Assembly: GCA_036873755.1 (NCBI GenBank)
Contig: JAVTVY010018999.1
Location: forward strand, 1-64,000
DNA length: 64,000 bases
Direction of reading: 5' to 3'
DNA from: Hanleya hanleyi
Lineage: Eukaryota > Mollusca > Polyplacophora > Lepidopleurida > Hanleyidae
Position 1 is the stretch's first letter; the number at the start of each line of letters is the position of its first letter. This document shows, piece by piece, positions 26,776-42,603 of this stretch. A program made the position numbers and the translations under genes. The notes beneath the pieces are model-generated. The model searched no databases and was not told the origin of the DNA. It was given only the letters and a program-made list of their open reading frames with translations.

Positions 26776-28268
26776 ACACAGGAAGGAAGCAATCAGAGAT
26801 TGCTCAATTGTATGCCCCCCCCTTCCACTTTAATCCGACACTGCCCCGCCATTGTTCTGTTTTTTATTGGTTGGTGGAGGCCTAATTTGGATAATTATAA
26901 AAATTCTGTTTCAGTCACTTTTTTGCCATGTCTCACATAATACATATTCCAAATATCAAGCAACAAGTGATAATACGATGCTTCGATGCAAGATGGTCGC
27001 CAGGGCTTTCGCCAAATCCGAAAATGTGACCTGGTTATGAGACCTACATTCCTTGGGAGTATATTGTGGTGAAATTATGAAGCGATCAGTGAATTTTGTA
27101 CCCAATTCACTGTTTTTGGGGCAATTTCATACTTCAGGACCTATGTTGTCTGCTTTGGAATGTAGAATAACATATAATATAGCCATTTTCCTGGTTCAAA
27201 TCAGTTATGGACTGAGATCCAGCTTGGACAAATAAATATATCCCATTCACTTAGGTTTAAACGAAGGGCCATAACTCTTGAAAATATAACCGAAAACAGA
27301 GAAACTTCACGCTACACACCTATGGGTCACTGACCACGTATCATGTGTATTTCATACTTGTTCATACAATATTAACCGAGATCCAGCCCTACAAATCCCA
27401 ATTCACACAGATTTGAAGAAAAAAGGGCCATAACTCTTGAAAATATAAGCGAAATGTGGAGAAACTTCACGCTGCACATCTACAGGGCACTGATCACATA
27501 TCCTGCAAATTTCATAATTGTTCATACAATATTCACCGAGATCCAGCCCGGACAAGTTCCAATTCACAAAGATTTGAAGAAAAAAGGGCCATAACTCTTG
27601 AAAATATATGCGAAACGCGGAGAAACTTCACGCTGCACAACTACAGGGCACTGATCACATATCCTGCAAATTTCATAATTGTTCATACAATATTCACCGA
27701 GATCCAGCCCGGACAAGTTCCAATTCACAAAGATTGGAAGAAAAAAGGGCCATAACTCTTGAAAACATATGCGAAACGCGGAGAAAATTCACGCTGCACA
27801 ACTACAGGGCACTGACCACACATCCTGCAAATTTCATAATTGTCCATACAATATTAACCGAGATCCAGCCCGGACAAGTCCCAATTCACGGAGAATTCAG
27901 GAACAAAGGGCCATAACTCTTGAAAATATACGCGAAACGTGGTGAAACTTTACGCTGCACAACTGTGGGTCATTGACCACGTATCATGCAAATTTCATAC
28001 TTGTCCATACAATATTAACCAAGATCCAGCCCGGACAAGTCCCATTCACAGAGATTTCAGAAAAAGGGCCATAACTCTTGAAAATTATACCGGAACTCGG
28101 AAAAAACTCCACGCTGCACAACTACGAGCCACTGGCCACATTCCATTGAGGTTTCGATCCTGTCCATCAAATATTAACCGAGATATTGCCCGGACAAGAA
28201 ATTCGGACGGACAGACGGACAAAGCGATCGCTATATGCCCCCCCTCTAGTTAGAGGGGGGGCATAATA
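26776..28268 (+). mobile_element. HINE-like element B1
   Basis: It starts ACACAGGAAGGAAGCAATC with TATGCCCCCCCC close by. Six ~160-bp core units follow, each with GGGCCATAACTCTTGAAAAT and CCGAGATCCAGCCCGGACAA, then CGGACGGACAGACGGAC and the tail hairpin TCTAGTTAGAGGGGGGGCAT. The tail is complementary to the 5' motif. Overlapping 99-104 codon ORFs in the core are repeat by-products. Confidence 0.78.
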
Positions 28269-28269
28269 A

Positions 28270-31200
28270 AATAGCCTTGTGTGATTTAATACAGGTCCCC
28301 AGTGGGTAAGTACATCTTAAATACTTCATAACTCAAGGTCAACCAGTGACCTGATTCGTCTTGCAGATCAAGTTATCATGTGACCAAACAATGAGGTCAC
28401 AACAAAGATGGCAGGAATCAAGATACTCTCATTAACAGATTTCGAATATGATTTTCAACCTTCCGAGTTATTCAAACTTTACTATTTTATAATTCCTCAA
28501 TCATACACTTCATATTTATTACAAAATGGTGAGCATCTTGTTTTTATATTCTTTATTGTATCACCTTCGTTTGCTGCATCGATTTCGGACTCGGAATACC
28601 GATTTCGGGCATTTCTGTCGCCATGAGTTTATGGCGCTGTAATTCTTCATATATGACGTTCGTAAAAAGTAAAAGTTTTTTTTCCCGCAACAAATGATCA
28701 ACATAACTGATGTCGGGGTTTTTAGTTAGAAATACGGACAACGGCTTCCAACACAGAGCGGAAATTGTAAGGTGTATCGTTTTTGGACCAAAGACTGTAA
28801 ACAAAAATTACTAGTATTGCTGTAATGAAATAACTAGACCTTTATGAATGGTGATACACAATTATGCTTTGTATTTTTAAAAAAAATTATCCCAAGAAGG
28901 TTGTGTAAGTTGAATTGCAAGGAGCTACATGTATGGTTTCAACCAGTTTTTGATCAGATTGGGTCAGTGAACACATCCAAGTACATAGCTTTTACATACA
29001 CGTCCATGTAGTACTGACTATTCCCATACAATCATAGTAAAATTACATGCGGACTGATGATTCATCAATAATACTAATGACTTTGGTGTTCTGTATTCGA
29101 GATAATAATAGTTCTTATGAGTTCGACTTAGTGTTCAATGATTTATCATTATCTCTATCTACATCTACTCTAGGGAGGATAATTAATGGTTCGTGTGAAT
29201 TATTTCCAAGTATCCTTCACTTCCTTAACTTAATTAATATTATTAACTCAATCTGCACGTATATCGTATATGTGGTAGACAATATAAAATATGACCACAG
29301 TATTGAAGTTATCTTATTATAATCACAGAGACAGTAGCTTTATAACCCATGAATCGTGTTAATTACACAAATGAGAGTGACTACGATAAATGTTCTTAAT
29401 AATTCAACCACCTTTACATTCAATCACCCTTAACATTCAATCATCCCTAAATTTGGGGTGAAATTTTCATCAGTCACTCTCAATAAATCACCTCCTAATA
29501 TGGGTGAAACAAGAAACATGTAGATATGGTTCTCTTATTGTATCCTTTGGTCAACTTTCTGTTCTAATTAATCTGATAACCCTGATATTTCAGGGTGAGA
29601 AAATACAGACCTTGCTTTTCGAGGGGATATCCGATACCCCTAAATGTGATATACTGTCCCTGTATCCATTTGGATACCCATCATAACATAAACGATAAAA
29701 AAGAGAAAAAAAATAAGAAGAAAATGGTCATAAATCATTTTCTGTGTATCCCAGTTGCATAAATGAGGCCAACGTGTTTACTAAAAGGCAAATAGACACA
29801 CTACCCATATAATTAAATGAAGTAATCATTCATTCTCTCAAATTATTTTTCCTGGAATGGATACCTGCGTGGATAACGTAAACGAGTTTATGGTCATCCC
29901 AATAGATATCCCTGAAAATGAATGAAAAGGCCAGACTTTAAATGCATCTTGCATGATTGAATTATTTGAGCATTTATCATGAGTTACGTTCTGTGTCAGA
30001 ACTACCAGATTGTGAAAGCCATTTATAGCTGAAGAATATTTTTTGCTGCCCTTCCCGTGATTGATTTACTACTATTAGAGATCAGATCCTCACTATTCCA
30101 AGCTGAAACTAAACTGAAATCTAGGTCAATTTCACCAAACGACCTTTACCAAAACTCTCTGATCGGTAAGATTTTCTTCCAATTCTCTCAACCAGCCAAT
30201 GAAAACATCATATCTCATTTTAAAAATTTGAATTGACCAATCAAGGATCTCAAAACTGAAAAATATCCCTTGATGCGCCGGGGTTTCTATAAAATTCCAT
30301 TACAGACAGAGCTGGTACTGACAGATGTACATACAATATTAGAACAAAAGTGCCTATCAGAGAATTCAAGTTATGAAAGACAAGAGATACGTAATTCATA
30401 AGAGGGAGCTACGGTGGAAATATCAGGGGTTGAGGATCCATACAAAATATTTATGTGTAGTATTTACTGTAAATTTCCAAGGACACAGCTAATAAGTCCA
30501 GACTACATTCTGAATTATGGGGAATAATTTGCACAAACCACTGATCCTCTTCCTAGATCCAGATATTGATAAATAATCAAACATAAATTGGGTTGATGTG
30601 CAGGAACAAGTTGTTGAATGAATAAAATTGGCAAGTTCGATTTTTAGATTTTTAACAGAAGTTCAAACAGATTTGGTGTGTTCAGAAATATTAAGTCTTC
30701 TGCAGAAAGCTTTCCATCCAAGCAAACTTCAACTTAACCTGCAAACAGTGGATAATAAGGTCTGTGGCTTCACTGTATATTAGCCACTACAAAAGTTTGA
30801 CTGTCTGCATTGATTTCATAATAAGGAAATAATCTCCCTATTTCTAGATAGTAAGGTGGTGTTTGCAAAAATCACATGCCTTGCATGTCCCACTAAATTT
30901 GATTGGTTATTATGCTAGGGTTGGAGTTCACTGGCAAGCAAACCTCGCAGCGATTGGACAGATTGGTGGGCTAGCAAAAAGGGTGAGGTGTAAAGGACAA
31001 GCAGTTTTAATCTGTGCTGTAAAGATCTTCTGAGTACTTTGTTTATTGGCTGCAGAGCTTTATACTACAGCAAAGGCACCCAAGATATGAATACGGTCTT
31101 CAACCATGTGATGAAATGTAATCCAACAATGGTGTACATGGACAGTATAGCTGGATTACATCTGTATCAGTGTATGAAGTGAAAACTGAAAAGAAAAAAA

Positions 31201-32490
31201 CGGTCAGCAACCAAATTGAGGAAGTCAGGTAATCCGAGGTCTTCAAATCATCTATACCGGCAGACTTGATTACAAGGTTTAACTGTACTACCAAGAGCTG
31301 GAAATCCAATAATTGCACTGATGAGAAGTATTTACTTTCCTGGCTCTGTAATGCAGATCAGCAGGAATGTGGCCTCTTCCGATGCGACTACTAACTCTAC
31401 AAAGAGGTCAAACTAGAACAAACACGCCTCTGGTGAAACGAAGAAGACAAGTCAAATAACGCAATTGGTAGCCTTGGGGTAATCAATTAAAGGACCCAGT
31501 TTCACGAGTATGTGAGCAGAGCAAGAGTTCTTCTTCCAAGCTTACATACATGTACTAACATTCAGGGAAATGGTAAATGAAAGGTGTCAGTGGTGGTCTG
31601 ACTTTTTACAGGAACTCTGTGATTGACTGGATTTTCTTGCAATTTATGCATGAGCCAATGAAAATAGTGGAATTTAAAAAAAAATTAAATGGACCAATCA
31701 GGTGCCTTACAACTGGAAGATATCCCTTGATGCATTGGAGTTTATCCATTATGATAAAAATGGATGACTGATATCCCCAAGTCCAGTGAGAGACAAAGAT
31801 GGTTGAAGATGTACAACAAACAAATTTCTTGAAGTTCTTTCAGCCTTCTTCTTTGATATTTGGCAGGTGCCCCTTAAGAAGTTACTTTCTCAGTCTTGGC
31901 TTCTTTCAGCCAGGACAGTCTGTCTAAAATCTAATGCTACATCAGGGCTCGTTTCCCACAGGAATCCGATTTCCCTCGGCACTCCCACAAAATATTTTAC
32001 AGGAATCCAACAGATTCCCGTAAAAAATTAGCAATTTTTATGTAAATGATAGCTTTGGAGGATTCCTGTACAGTTAGCATGGTTAGATTGCGAGAATCTG
32101 TTTGGTTTGCAGCTAAACATTTATACGAAAAGCAGTGTGACCTAAATCCACTAAGCAAATCTCTGACAATCACATATATTGGTTCAATACATTGGCAGTG
32201 GGGGACACGGAAGGTACTATACAGCTATATCTATATCAATTTTTTTACGAGGAAATCCGGAGAGCTTTGACGTCAATCTTACAAGCTGTTACCCAGCATG
32301 TGTGAGAATCCCATAGAACCTGAAGAGGTGGGTTATGCATGAACCATATACATGATTAATGTTGTACATGCAATGACATTCTTGATGTTTGGATCAAGAA
32401 ACTCATACACACGCAGGACAGAAATATAAATTACCAATAATCATGATAATAAAGATACGAGCTTTATCAGCATCAAGGCTGCCATAATGC
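28270..32490. other. Intron with two copies of dispersed repeat H
   Basis: Repeat H copies lie at about 30150-30310 and 31600-31760 (see 10955-11440). A CAGGGCTCG start at about 31926 resembles a CAGGG element end, but no right end was found. No exon or RNA gene was recognised. Confidence 0.55.
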
Positions 32491-32496
32491 ATTATA

Positions 32497-35400
32497 CGGT
32501 AATTTCCCTATTAATTCGCGATGTAGTGATGAAACTCAGCACTCCAAAAATTGGCTACTTTCGAATTATTTGTTGAGCGAATTCTAGAAAAACGCGAGTG
32601 TTCGAATTAAATGTCGCGCCGACTTTCACGGAGAATCCAAAATGGCGGACCGCTTCGCCGTGGTCGTAGTGATCGTATTTATTACCGTGTATTAACTTTG
32701 ATATCTCATCAGTTTCCATAAAATGCAGTGTATGATGTCAGAAAATCTCCTCTACCCTAATAAAGGCGTCTAATTTTATTCGAGGAAGTCGAGCATATTT
32801 ATCGAGTGACAAGTTCAGCACGATCATGCAGATTTTTGAGCTGACGTCCGTAAATTCGCGTCCATAATAACATCGTAAAAGTAGGCCAAAACATTGAACG
32901 TATTCCTTCCTTTTTGTTCAGTATTAGCTATGATCTATATTATGAAACCTAACTGACATGGAATTGAATGAATATTCTGGAAATATAAAACTATACACAT
33001 ATTAGAGTATTCCATGTTCGAGTCGTTCGGTATGTCGACGTTGTTGTTGTGAACCCTGAAAATGAACCAACGGCAAATTTGTGTAGGATTGTATCACGAA
33101 GTTTTAGACAGATTAGCGGACTGTCATAGACTTTTTGGTCTTCACTGTGCATGAATTTACACACACCATCCAGGACTTGAATACATATCCCGGACCTATG
33201 ACACGAAATTAATGTTGAATTAACGGCGGATTGTACAAGAGAACCGAGTGTCAGTCGGCAATACACGTTTTGATTGGTTTGTTTCAAGTATGAGAATATC
33301 TATTACGGTACCGGTACTGTAACAGTTTACTAAAAGTAAAAGTCGAAGTATGATATCGTTCTGAATATTAATTAAATACTGGTATGTTCTCATCTCCGAA
33401 ACTTTACCTAATGCCATTTAAATGTTTCTCAAATTTGTTTAGCATATAGAGTAATGGAATGGCGATAGCGATGTTTTGATTCTTAGTGTAAAAATGCGCG
33501 GTGTAATTCCAAAGAATTTTTGATTGCTGGAATTTTGGTAAGTTCGTGGGTATTCGTAAGAAATATTTTCATTCACAATAAAATATTTAACAAAACCGGA
33601 AAGAGTAAGTCTTTATGATAACTATATTTGAACAAAACAGAGCACATGCAGAGATGATTGTTGTCGGCGCTTCACATCGCAAAAATTTGTTTGTGTCCCC
33701 TGGTGGGAAAACTGACGTTTGTCAACTCTGTGATTTCCTGTCTATGTTTCATTAAACGATAGATGCAATCAAAGCCAAGATATAACAAGTTTGAATGAGG
33801 TATTGTGAAATTTACAGGACGAACAAGGGCCACACATCAACACACAAACCCATAATACTGCAGCGTTAATTTGAAACCCCTTTCAATTGCCTCTTGCTGG
33901 TGAATCGCGCATCCTCACCCAGAGCTGAATTTGGGCTTCCGAAGGGACAAGGTATTCCCCAGGCAGTCAATTCGATGTTATTACACACGATCTCATTTGC
34001 ATATGAATAAGTGTCATTTCCAGTCTGGGTGAAACTTGCATGCTGCACGTGGACTCTCCTATTTCACTATATATTTCATGCTGTTCAGATTCTCTCCACT
34101 GGAAACTGAAACATCTTGTCACCCCTATCCTGACTTTGGATTCTTCCATTTTATGTGGTTTTCTCTGGAGGACAAGCTGTGCTGAATGGGGAAGTAGCTG
34201 GACAGGCTAAAAATAAACTAACACTTCATTAGCAAACTATCCCGGTACTCAAAACAATGTAGCCATTGACAATTTAAATATCAAAGGAGATCTGCAGCAA
34301 ATGCCATTCATGTGGAGGCTTGGTGTTTCAGTAGGAAATTGAGGGGCACTGAGGGGGTATACTATTATGTCGTGCGATGTGAACACATCGTTTCAAGTTT
34401 GTTTCCTATACAGTGAACCTATGATAATAATAAAAATACGGCCTCTTTCACGAACATGCTATTAGATATTGTATTGTATGTTGAGTATTATTAGAAGGCA
34501 GAAAAATCAGAGAACCTGATGAAGAATGCAGGACGAGTCAGATCGATCACCGTAATTCTGTAGGTTTGTTTACGGTCAAATATACTTACCACATGGGGTC
34601 TGCGTAAATACCTCACCTTGTCGTGTGGATAATAACACGGACGTATGGACTGTTAGGGGGAGGGAGGGGGGAATGGATGTTCTGAAAGAAAAAAGGAAAC
34701 CCTTTCACCATTGTTTGTGATCTTCCAGGCTTGTCGATACGTTGTCATGCACAAACAAGTGATGCTCGAGAATTGTAGTCCAGATTTTTTATTTTTAGAA
34801 ATTTTTATTGATCAAAATACTAAAATAAAATCAACGTTAAATGTACATCCTTCCAAAAGGCTTTTCGTGATGGCTCATTTTTGACGTCAAATAATGGTCG
34901 TTTGATTGTCCACTTCACCTGAAAATATAACGAATAGCATACAACATACCACAAGATTAAATCGCATCTTGCTTTCCTCAAACGAAGAATTCAGTTGCTG
35001 TGAAGAAATCTGATGCAATTCACCAGCACACACGTTACAACTTGATATCTCCGCGGGAACGTCACCCGACAAAGTTTGAACTCTGCTCCCTTCCAGTGCC
35101 TCCTTTGAACACGGCCCAAGTGCCTCCCATACGAATAATACAGGGCAGGTCGGGCAGGTAAATGGGGGACAGCGAGGGGTTTAGCATATACGACGAACAA
35201 ATATATTAACGTTGAAGATCTCTCAAATTTGTTACTTAAAATAATGTGTGTTTTTCAAATAAAGGAATGCTGGTTTAAAGAAAGATATTTGATATACGAA
35301 CGCTGGAAACTGAAGAATGATTCAATAGCGGGCCGTGTGCAGACACTCGACCACGTGCGGGGGACTACCGTATATATTTTTCCCGACTGCGGCGAAACGC

Positions 35401-35753
35401 GATCAAGTTAGGATAAAATTACAGGACTGCGGAGTTAATTGAATCAATTTTTTTCCTTATAGACTGTAAGTAATAGTAATTCAGTCTGATTATATTGTAC
35501 CATTCCCTGTTGTTTCTCTGCGCTTACAAATAATAGCATACGCCGATATACTATACGAGATTCTAGTAACATATTCACTTTACTTTCATCGGCACGAACT
35601 CCGTGGCGAAAACGGGAGTGTTCGAATTTATTGTTTCACGGATATTGAAAATGCTCCCGTGTTCGTTTTATTAGGATGGACAAAATCACGACAGCGGAAA
35701 AATCGGCCGTTTTCGAATTAAATTTGGAAGGTGAATTAATAGGGAAATTACCG
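32497..35753. mobile_element. TA-flanked TIR element, 3.26 kb
   Basis: Perfect inverted ends CGGTAATTTCCCTATTAATT, flanked by TA at 32495-32496 and 35754-35755. Subterminal regions on both sides share GTGTTCGAATT words. A TA duplication fits Tc1/mariner-like families, but the length and ends are not classic for them. No transposase was recognised; ORFs inside are at most about 100 codons. Confidence 0.78.
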
Positions 35754-35755
35754 TA

Positions 35756-37888
<2,133 letters not shown>

Positions 37889-37926
37889 CTTCTTCATCCA
37901 GTAAGATGTTATCTGGCTTGATGTCC
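37889..37926 (-). CDS. STK32: STK32 exon: catalytic loop
   Basis: A 38-nt microexon encoding DIKPDNILLDEE plus split codons at both ends. It holds the catalytic Asp, the Lys two residues later and the Asn of kinase subdomain VIb; the preceding His-Arg comes from the upstream exon, whose last two bases complete the Arg codon with the first G here. The acceptor is ACAG and the donor GTATGT. The final G joins GC of the next exon to make Gly, giving the EEGHVH sequence expected in YANK kinases. The next upstream exon (alphaE helix, usually LYICE-like) was not found between 37927 and 64000. Confidence 0.94.
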
Positions 37927-37929
37927 CTG

Positions 37930-39170
37930 TAAACAAGAAAAGAACAATATGTAATTTCAGCCATGATGTAAATCATTCACATGGGTCCAGTTACATATCG
38001 TTAGATGCATGGACCTTCATAGTGTCTATTACCAATACAGAGCTTCAGCCGATCAGAGGCACATGTGGCTTTGTTCCTCATGGAGCTCACCAATGAAACT
38101 TTTACAGTCACACCTCAATAGCCATTCGCAACTTCTCAGGGATGTTCGGGGGCAGATATCTCTTATATGGGCTCCATATTGGGTGAATGAGTGAGTGAGT
38201 AAATAGGGTTCAACGTCGCTTTCAACATGTTTTTCAGCTATATCACGATGGGGAAGGGAAGGGAGGGGTATTACCGGTCCAATAGTAATACCGTGAAGCA
38301 TCAGACATTTTAGAAAGACCAAGGCTGTAGCTTATTTTTGAGTAGAGGACACTTCTTCACTGCTACACATATATATTACTGGAGATGTGCATGTAGTATA
38401 AAGTAAGCGTTATACTTGAGCAAAGATAATGATTATTTCTCTATGAGTTTGTGCCATATTCCTAAACAATCATTTACAGGTATAGGAGTACATGTATGAA
38501 ATATCAATGGTCTGAAGAACATACAATATAATTAACATTACGTTGTTCACAAGCTACAAGTAACTGGATTCCATACGAGGAGCCTTATATTTAATACAGA
38601 GCAATTTTGGTGAGACCAGAGGGAGCCGAGCAATCAGAGCTAAGTGGAATTGTATTGATTCCTGTAAATAACGTACTGTGAACTATGCTCTACAGTGGAG
38701 CCATTAGAAGCCTTGGGAAATCAAAGCACACCGGGGAGGTTAGCTCATGTATCATCCTAACATCCAGGTATATATGAGCTAATATCCTCAACTACAGTGG
38801 AAACTACCACAATGAAGTTTGTTATAAACATACATGCAAATAAAAAGGTTTATTGAATACTACACATCCCTCATTGAGCTTTATCACATGGGTGCCACAT
38901 ACGATCCATTAAGGTCCCTAATAATTCCATCACTTCTAGACCACCTTTCAACAATTACATGTACTAGAGATGAATGTGTCCACAGGAACACATATGACAC
39001 ACCCTGTGCACTGACCAAGTGCGAAGTACATGTATGTGCTGGACCCTATTATATGGCTATTGTGACGTTTGACCCCAAATAGTACTTTGACCTCTTTGCA
39101 GTCAAGAGACCAACATTTACTGTGAACTGCAAAGATCAATAGATGGTACCTCAATGTTTTGGTGTACAGG
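37930..39170. other. Intron with a SINE-tail fragment
   Basis: At about 38185-38265 (minus sense) lies a SINE tail, TGTTGAAAGCGACGTTGAAC followed by ACTCACTCACTC. The same tail ends the 5S-headed SINE at 46937-47152 and recurs, minus sense, at about 61243-61300. No 5S head is seen here. Confidence 0.6.
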
Positions 39171-39178
39171 GACCTTAA

Positions 39179-40253
39179 CCCTTTCACCGATTAAACCCGG
39201 TGTACGGGGATAACGAGAGTGCCACCCGTACGACCATCCCCGGTTGACCGGGTTAGCTTTAAACCTGTTGGCCATCACGATGGGTACAGCACTTTTATTT
39301 TTTTGCATTCGTTTTAACGGAAACCTATCAAACACTGTATACTTCTGGAAAGTCAAAACCTTGATCAATTTGATTCTCAAAATTGTTTGTTTGTTCCGCA
39401 AAAGAAATAAAGCAAAATTAGATGTTGAACGAAAAAAATCGGAGCGAAAAATGCGTTTTTTCCCACATACCGTGTGACGGGTCTCTCGGCAGCAAGCCGC
39501 AGAAATGAAAAAAATCATCGAAAACCTCATCCTAACTCCTGTATTTTTGATGTTACACGACTGGTAAAGCGTGGTGAATATTCCCCAGACGATTAAAACT
39601 GCCAACGACAACCGGCAAAGTTTATTTCCATATTTTTACGAGTCTTGATCCACAAAGTTTGACAACCAACTTTCTATTTCGCCCAAGATGGTTGCCGCCT
39701 TCGGACGACGAGCCAATCGGTATGCGTAATTTCGCCCACGTGACCTCCATCCGCCAACAGATAAGAAGCGCGTAGACAGTGGCTGGAAAAATGGAATTAC
39801 ATCATTTTCAATCCAATCGTATCCTCCGTTTTATTTTTGCCATCCGTCCCAGGTCATGTCATGTACAGAAAGGGGAAAGCCCACACTTTCCAATGAGAGG
39901 TCAAACATTGCAAATGGCCGAGTACAACTCGAGATAAACACTGTCAAATGCGATCGAAAAAAGACCATTTCTCTGTTGAATTTTGACGTTTTCAAGTCGA
40001 GAAAGCTGGGGAAAGCGCATTCTCTTGAAGTAAAACCTAATTTTGTATGCTATTTTATTTATTTTGCTATAAAACTGGAGCAAATAACACCGGAGTGTTC
40101 ATTGTGGAGACGGGGTCCCTATGTTTTTCTACAAATCTCAGACGCAAACACGTTTTCTAACATTCCAAAGACAACATATACAAATTTTAACAGTTCTCAG
40201 GGAATTGATCGTCAGCAGGTCACTTTTGTCAGGGGAAATAATCGGTGAAAGGG
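39179..40253. mobile_element. TTAA/CCCTTTC element (piggyBac-like), complete 1075-bp copy
   Basis: TTAA at 39175-39178 and 40254-40257 flank inverted ends CCCTTTCACCGATTA and TAATCGGTGAAAGGG (TAAA-containing on one side). CCC...GGG ends with a TTAA duplication point to piggyBac. It is non-autonomous. A 164-codon minus-strand ORF (39117-39611) overlaps its left part and is shared with the 48700-50601 copy, but the substitutions between copies are mostly non-synonymous. Confidence 0.82.
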
Positions 40254-40257
40254 TTAA

Positions 40258-41758
40258 CCTACACCTGTGAAGAAGACCAATGAAGCATAACTCATGTCAT
40301 CAAAAGACGGATAAGGATATCATGAATTTGACCTTCTGACCCCAAATTAATCAACCTCTTTGCAGTCGCATGGTCAACAATTTTGAGAATGGAAAATCAT
40401 GAAAGCAAACCTCAAAATGTGATTTTTCGTGAACTCTACATCAATAGGCTTCTTCAGGTCAACACAGGCAACATACCTGTGAACTGTCACGAAGATCGGT
40501 AGAGTGTAACTAAGATATCATCCAGACAAGCTAAAAGCATTAAGGAAAGATGGTCTAATTCTGGTCTGATGAATGATCCTGATTGACTGGATCATCTTCT
40601 AATTTTCTTTAACAAGCCAATGAAAATATAGCATTTTTATTTGAAAATTTGAATTGACCAGTCGAGTGCTTTAAAACTGGAAGATATCTCATAGTACACA
40701 GTGGTTTCTATAAAACTTCATTTAAATGGCTGATACTGATTGGCTAAGAGCAATATACGTGAACAAGCTACATTGTACACGTACATGCAAGGAGGCCGTT
40801 TTAATCTAATCTGACATAATACGGCTCCGAGTTCATAGCTCTGAACATGAGAGGATGGATCATTGGTGAAACTTGTGAGAATGGATTATGTGCATTTCCT
40901 GAAACACAGATCTACAAAATACACATGTTACTGCATGGGTTGAAATAAGTAAATTTCAATTAGGGGATTTTCACCCCAATCTGCCAATATGTTATTCTCA
41001 AAACAACGCAGAAAATCTCTGTGGCCAACTTTACCATCACACACTCATGGTAAATGTCAACATTAACTCACCTTATGTAATTAGGTTTATATTTGCTTTC
41101 AAATTATTGACACACAGCTTGCCAACCATCACGACCATGAAATTGCAGGAAAAGGGGTAAATGTTTAATGATGCACAATTTGAGTTATATTATTTCCACA
41201 CAATGGCTGAGCTCCACTGATAGAACTGTCACACAGACAGGAAATTACTTGACTGATTGGCTCTCACTTCATGCTAGCTTTGAGCAAATTGGTTTGTTTT
41301 TTTGGCGTGGTTATGGTTTTAAATGAAAATTTGAAATGGTAGTTCGCTTCAGTTTGAGATAAGAACATAAGAACATAGCTGTGTGACAGTAAACCTCCCT
41401 TCATATAAAACCCTCTGTCAGTCAGTCAGTCAGTCAGTATTAGTCAAATCCACTGATCAGCACAGCCACAATATAGATATGTACATGTAGCCTCACTGAA
41501 AGTTTAGTATAGATCCTCTCAGCCACAATACAATCGGTTCTTTCATTATCATGATGAAGTCATTTGTAAAATTCTCGCATTGAAGAAGAACTCGCCTGAA
41601 ACGTGTTTTTCTCTCCACATTTCCTACTTGATATTTTCTTTGTTTACGGGAATAATCCATTGAAGGTAAGAAATAAAGTGGTTTTCATTTTGCGCTAATC
41701 AATTACAGGGCACCACCATTTCAGATGTCTTGCATAGAAGTATGGGTACATGTATTGC
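40258..41758. other. Non-coding stretch with repeat H copy
   Basis: A repeat H copy lies at about 40575-40745 and a short CAGT microsatellite at about 41417. Nothing else was recognised. Confidence 0.55.
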
Positions 41759-42603
41759 CAGGCCTTGCCGTTTGAAAAATGATGGAGAGCTAAAACAGTC
41801 CTCCTAAATTTTCCAAGGAGGGTGATTTGCTCTCCTAGAATTTAACCCTTCAAATTACTTGTATACTGTATGTGAGTGCATAAATGTATGGTACAATGTA
41901 GTATTAACTAGTAATACCAATTTCATTTACACTTTATAAAAAAATAAATTCAAATTCAAATGTTTCTGTGGAGCATAGCTCCGAAGTTGTATTTCTGTAC
42001 TAAACAGAATACAAAATAACTTAGTAGCAGGCATCCTGCTTTGCTAAATAAAACAATTATTCACAAGTTATAATTATATGACAAAGTAAAATATTTTGCA
42101 ATGATAAAACAATATTTTTCTTGAAGTTTGTAAAGAAATAAGCTGTTCACAAACCTATTTATACAGTTTTGGTAAATAAATGGCCTACTAAATGCTCATA
42201 ATGAAGAGACAGTGTGTCAAAATCTTGTTAAATGAGTACAAGACTGTCCCAAAGTTGATTGGAACTCTTTTGTGAAAAAGGTAGAAAAATAACATTTCAC
42301 TTCCATATGCTTTTTCATCCATGAAAAACGGGAAAGTTGGCAGGAAGTACTTTGTTTATCAAAGTATACTTTGATTGAATAAAGGCAGAGAAAGACTGGG
42401 AAACTGTTCTTGGGAAGTCATGATGTGAGGCAGGCATTATATCAAATAGATTTTCCTAATGCAGCCCAAGAACAATGCTTGGTGGTATTACAACAACAAC
42501 ACACACTGACGAGCCGAGGTGCGCGAAAATGACGCTTCTCAAAAGAAAATTAGGAGCGCAATGGAGCGAGAACGCAATTGCGCTCCTCAAAAGGCCAGGC
42601 CTG
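41759..42603. mobile_element. CAG-ended TIR element, 6-bp target duplication, copy 1
   Basis: Ends CAGGCCTTGCCGTTTGA and AAAAGGCCAGGCCTG are flanked by exact TATTGC (41753-41758 and 42604-42609). The right subterminal region has a GAGCGCAATT palindrome cluster. It shares interior blocks (AGAGCTAAA near the left end, AACTAGTAAT) with 52857-53729. No transposase is seen. Confidence 0.8.

Noticed and set aside
27456..28253. Overlapping ~100-codon ORFs in HINE B1
   Set aside because: They arise from the ~160-bp core units and end in the microsatellite. No start, splice or homology support.
31926..32330. CAGGGCTCG as the left end of another hAT-like element
   Set aside because: No inverted right end or target duplication found within several kb.
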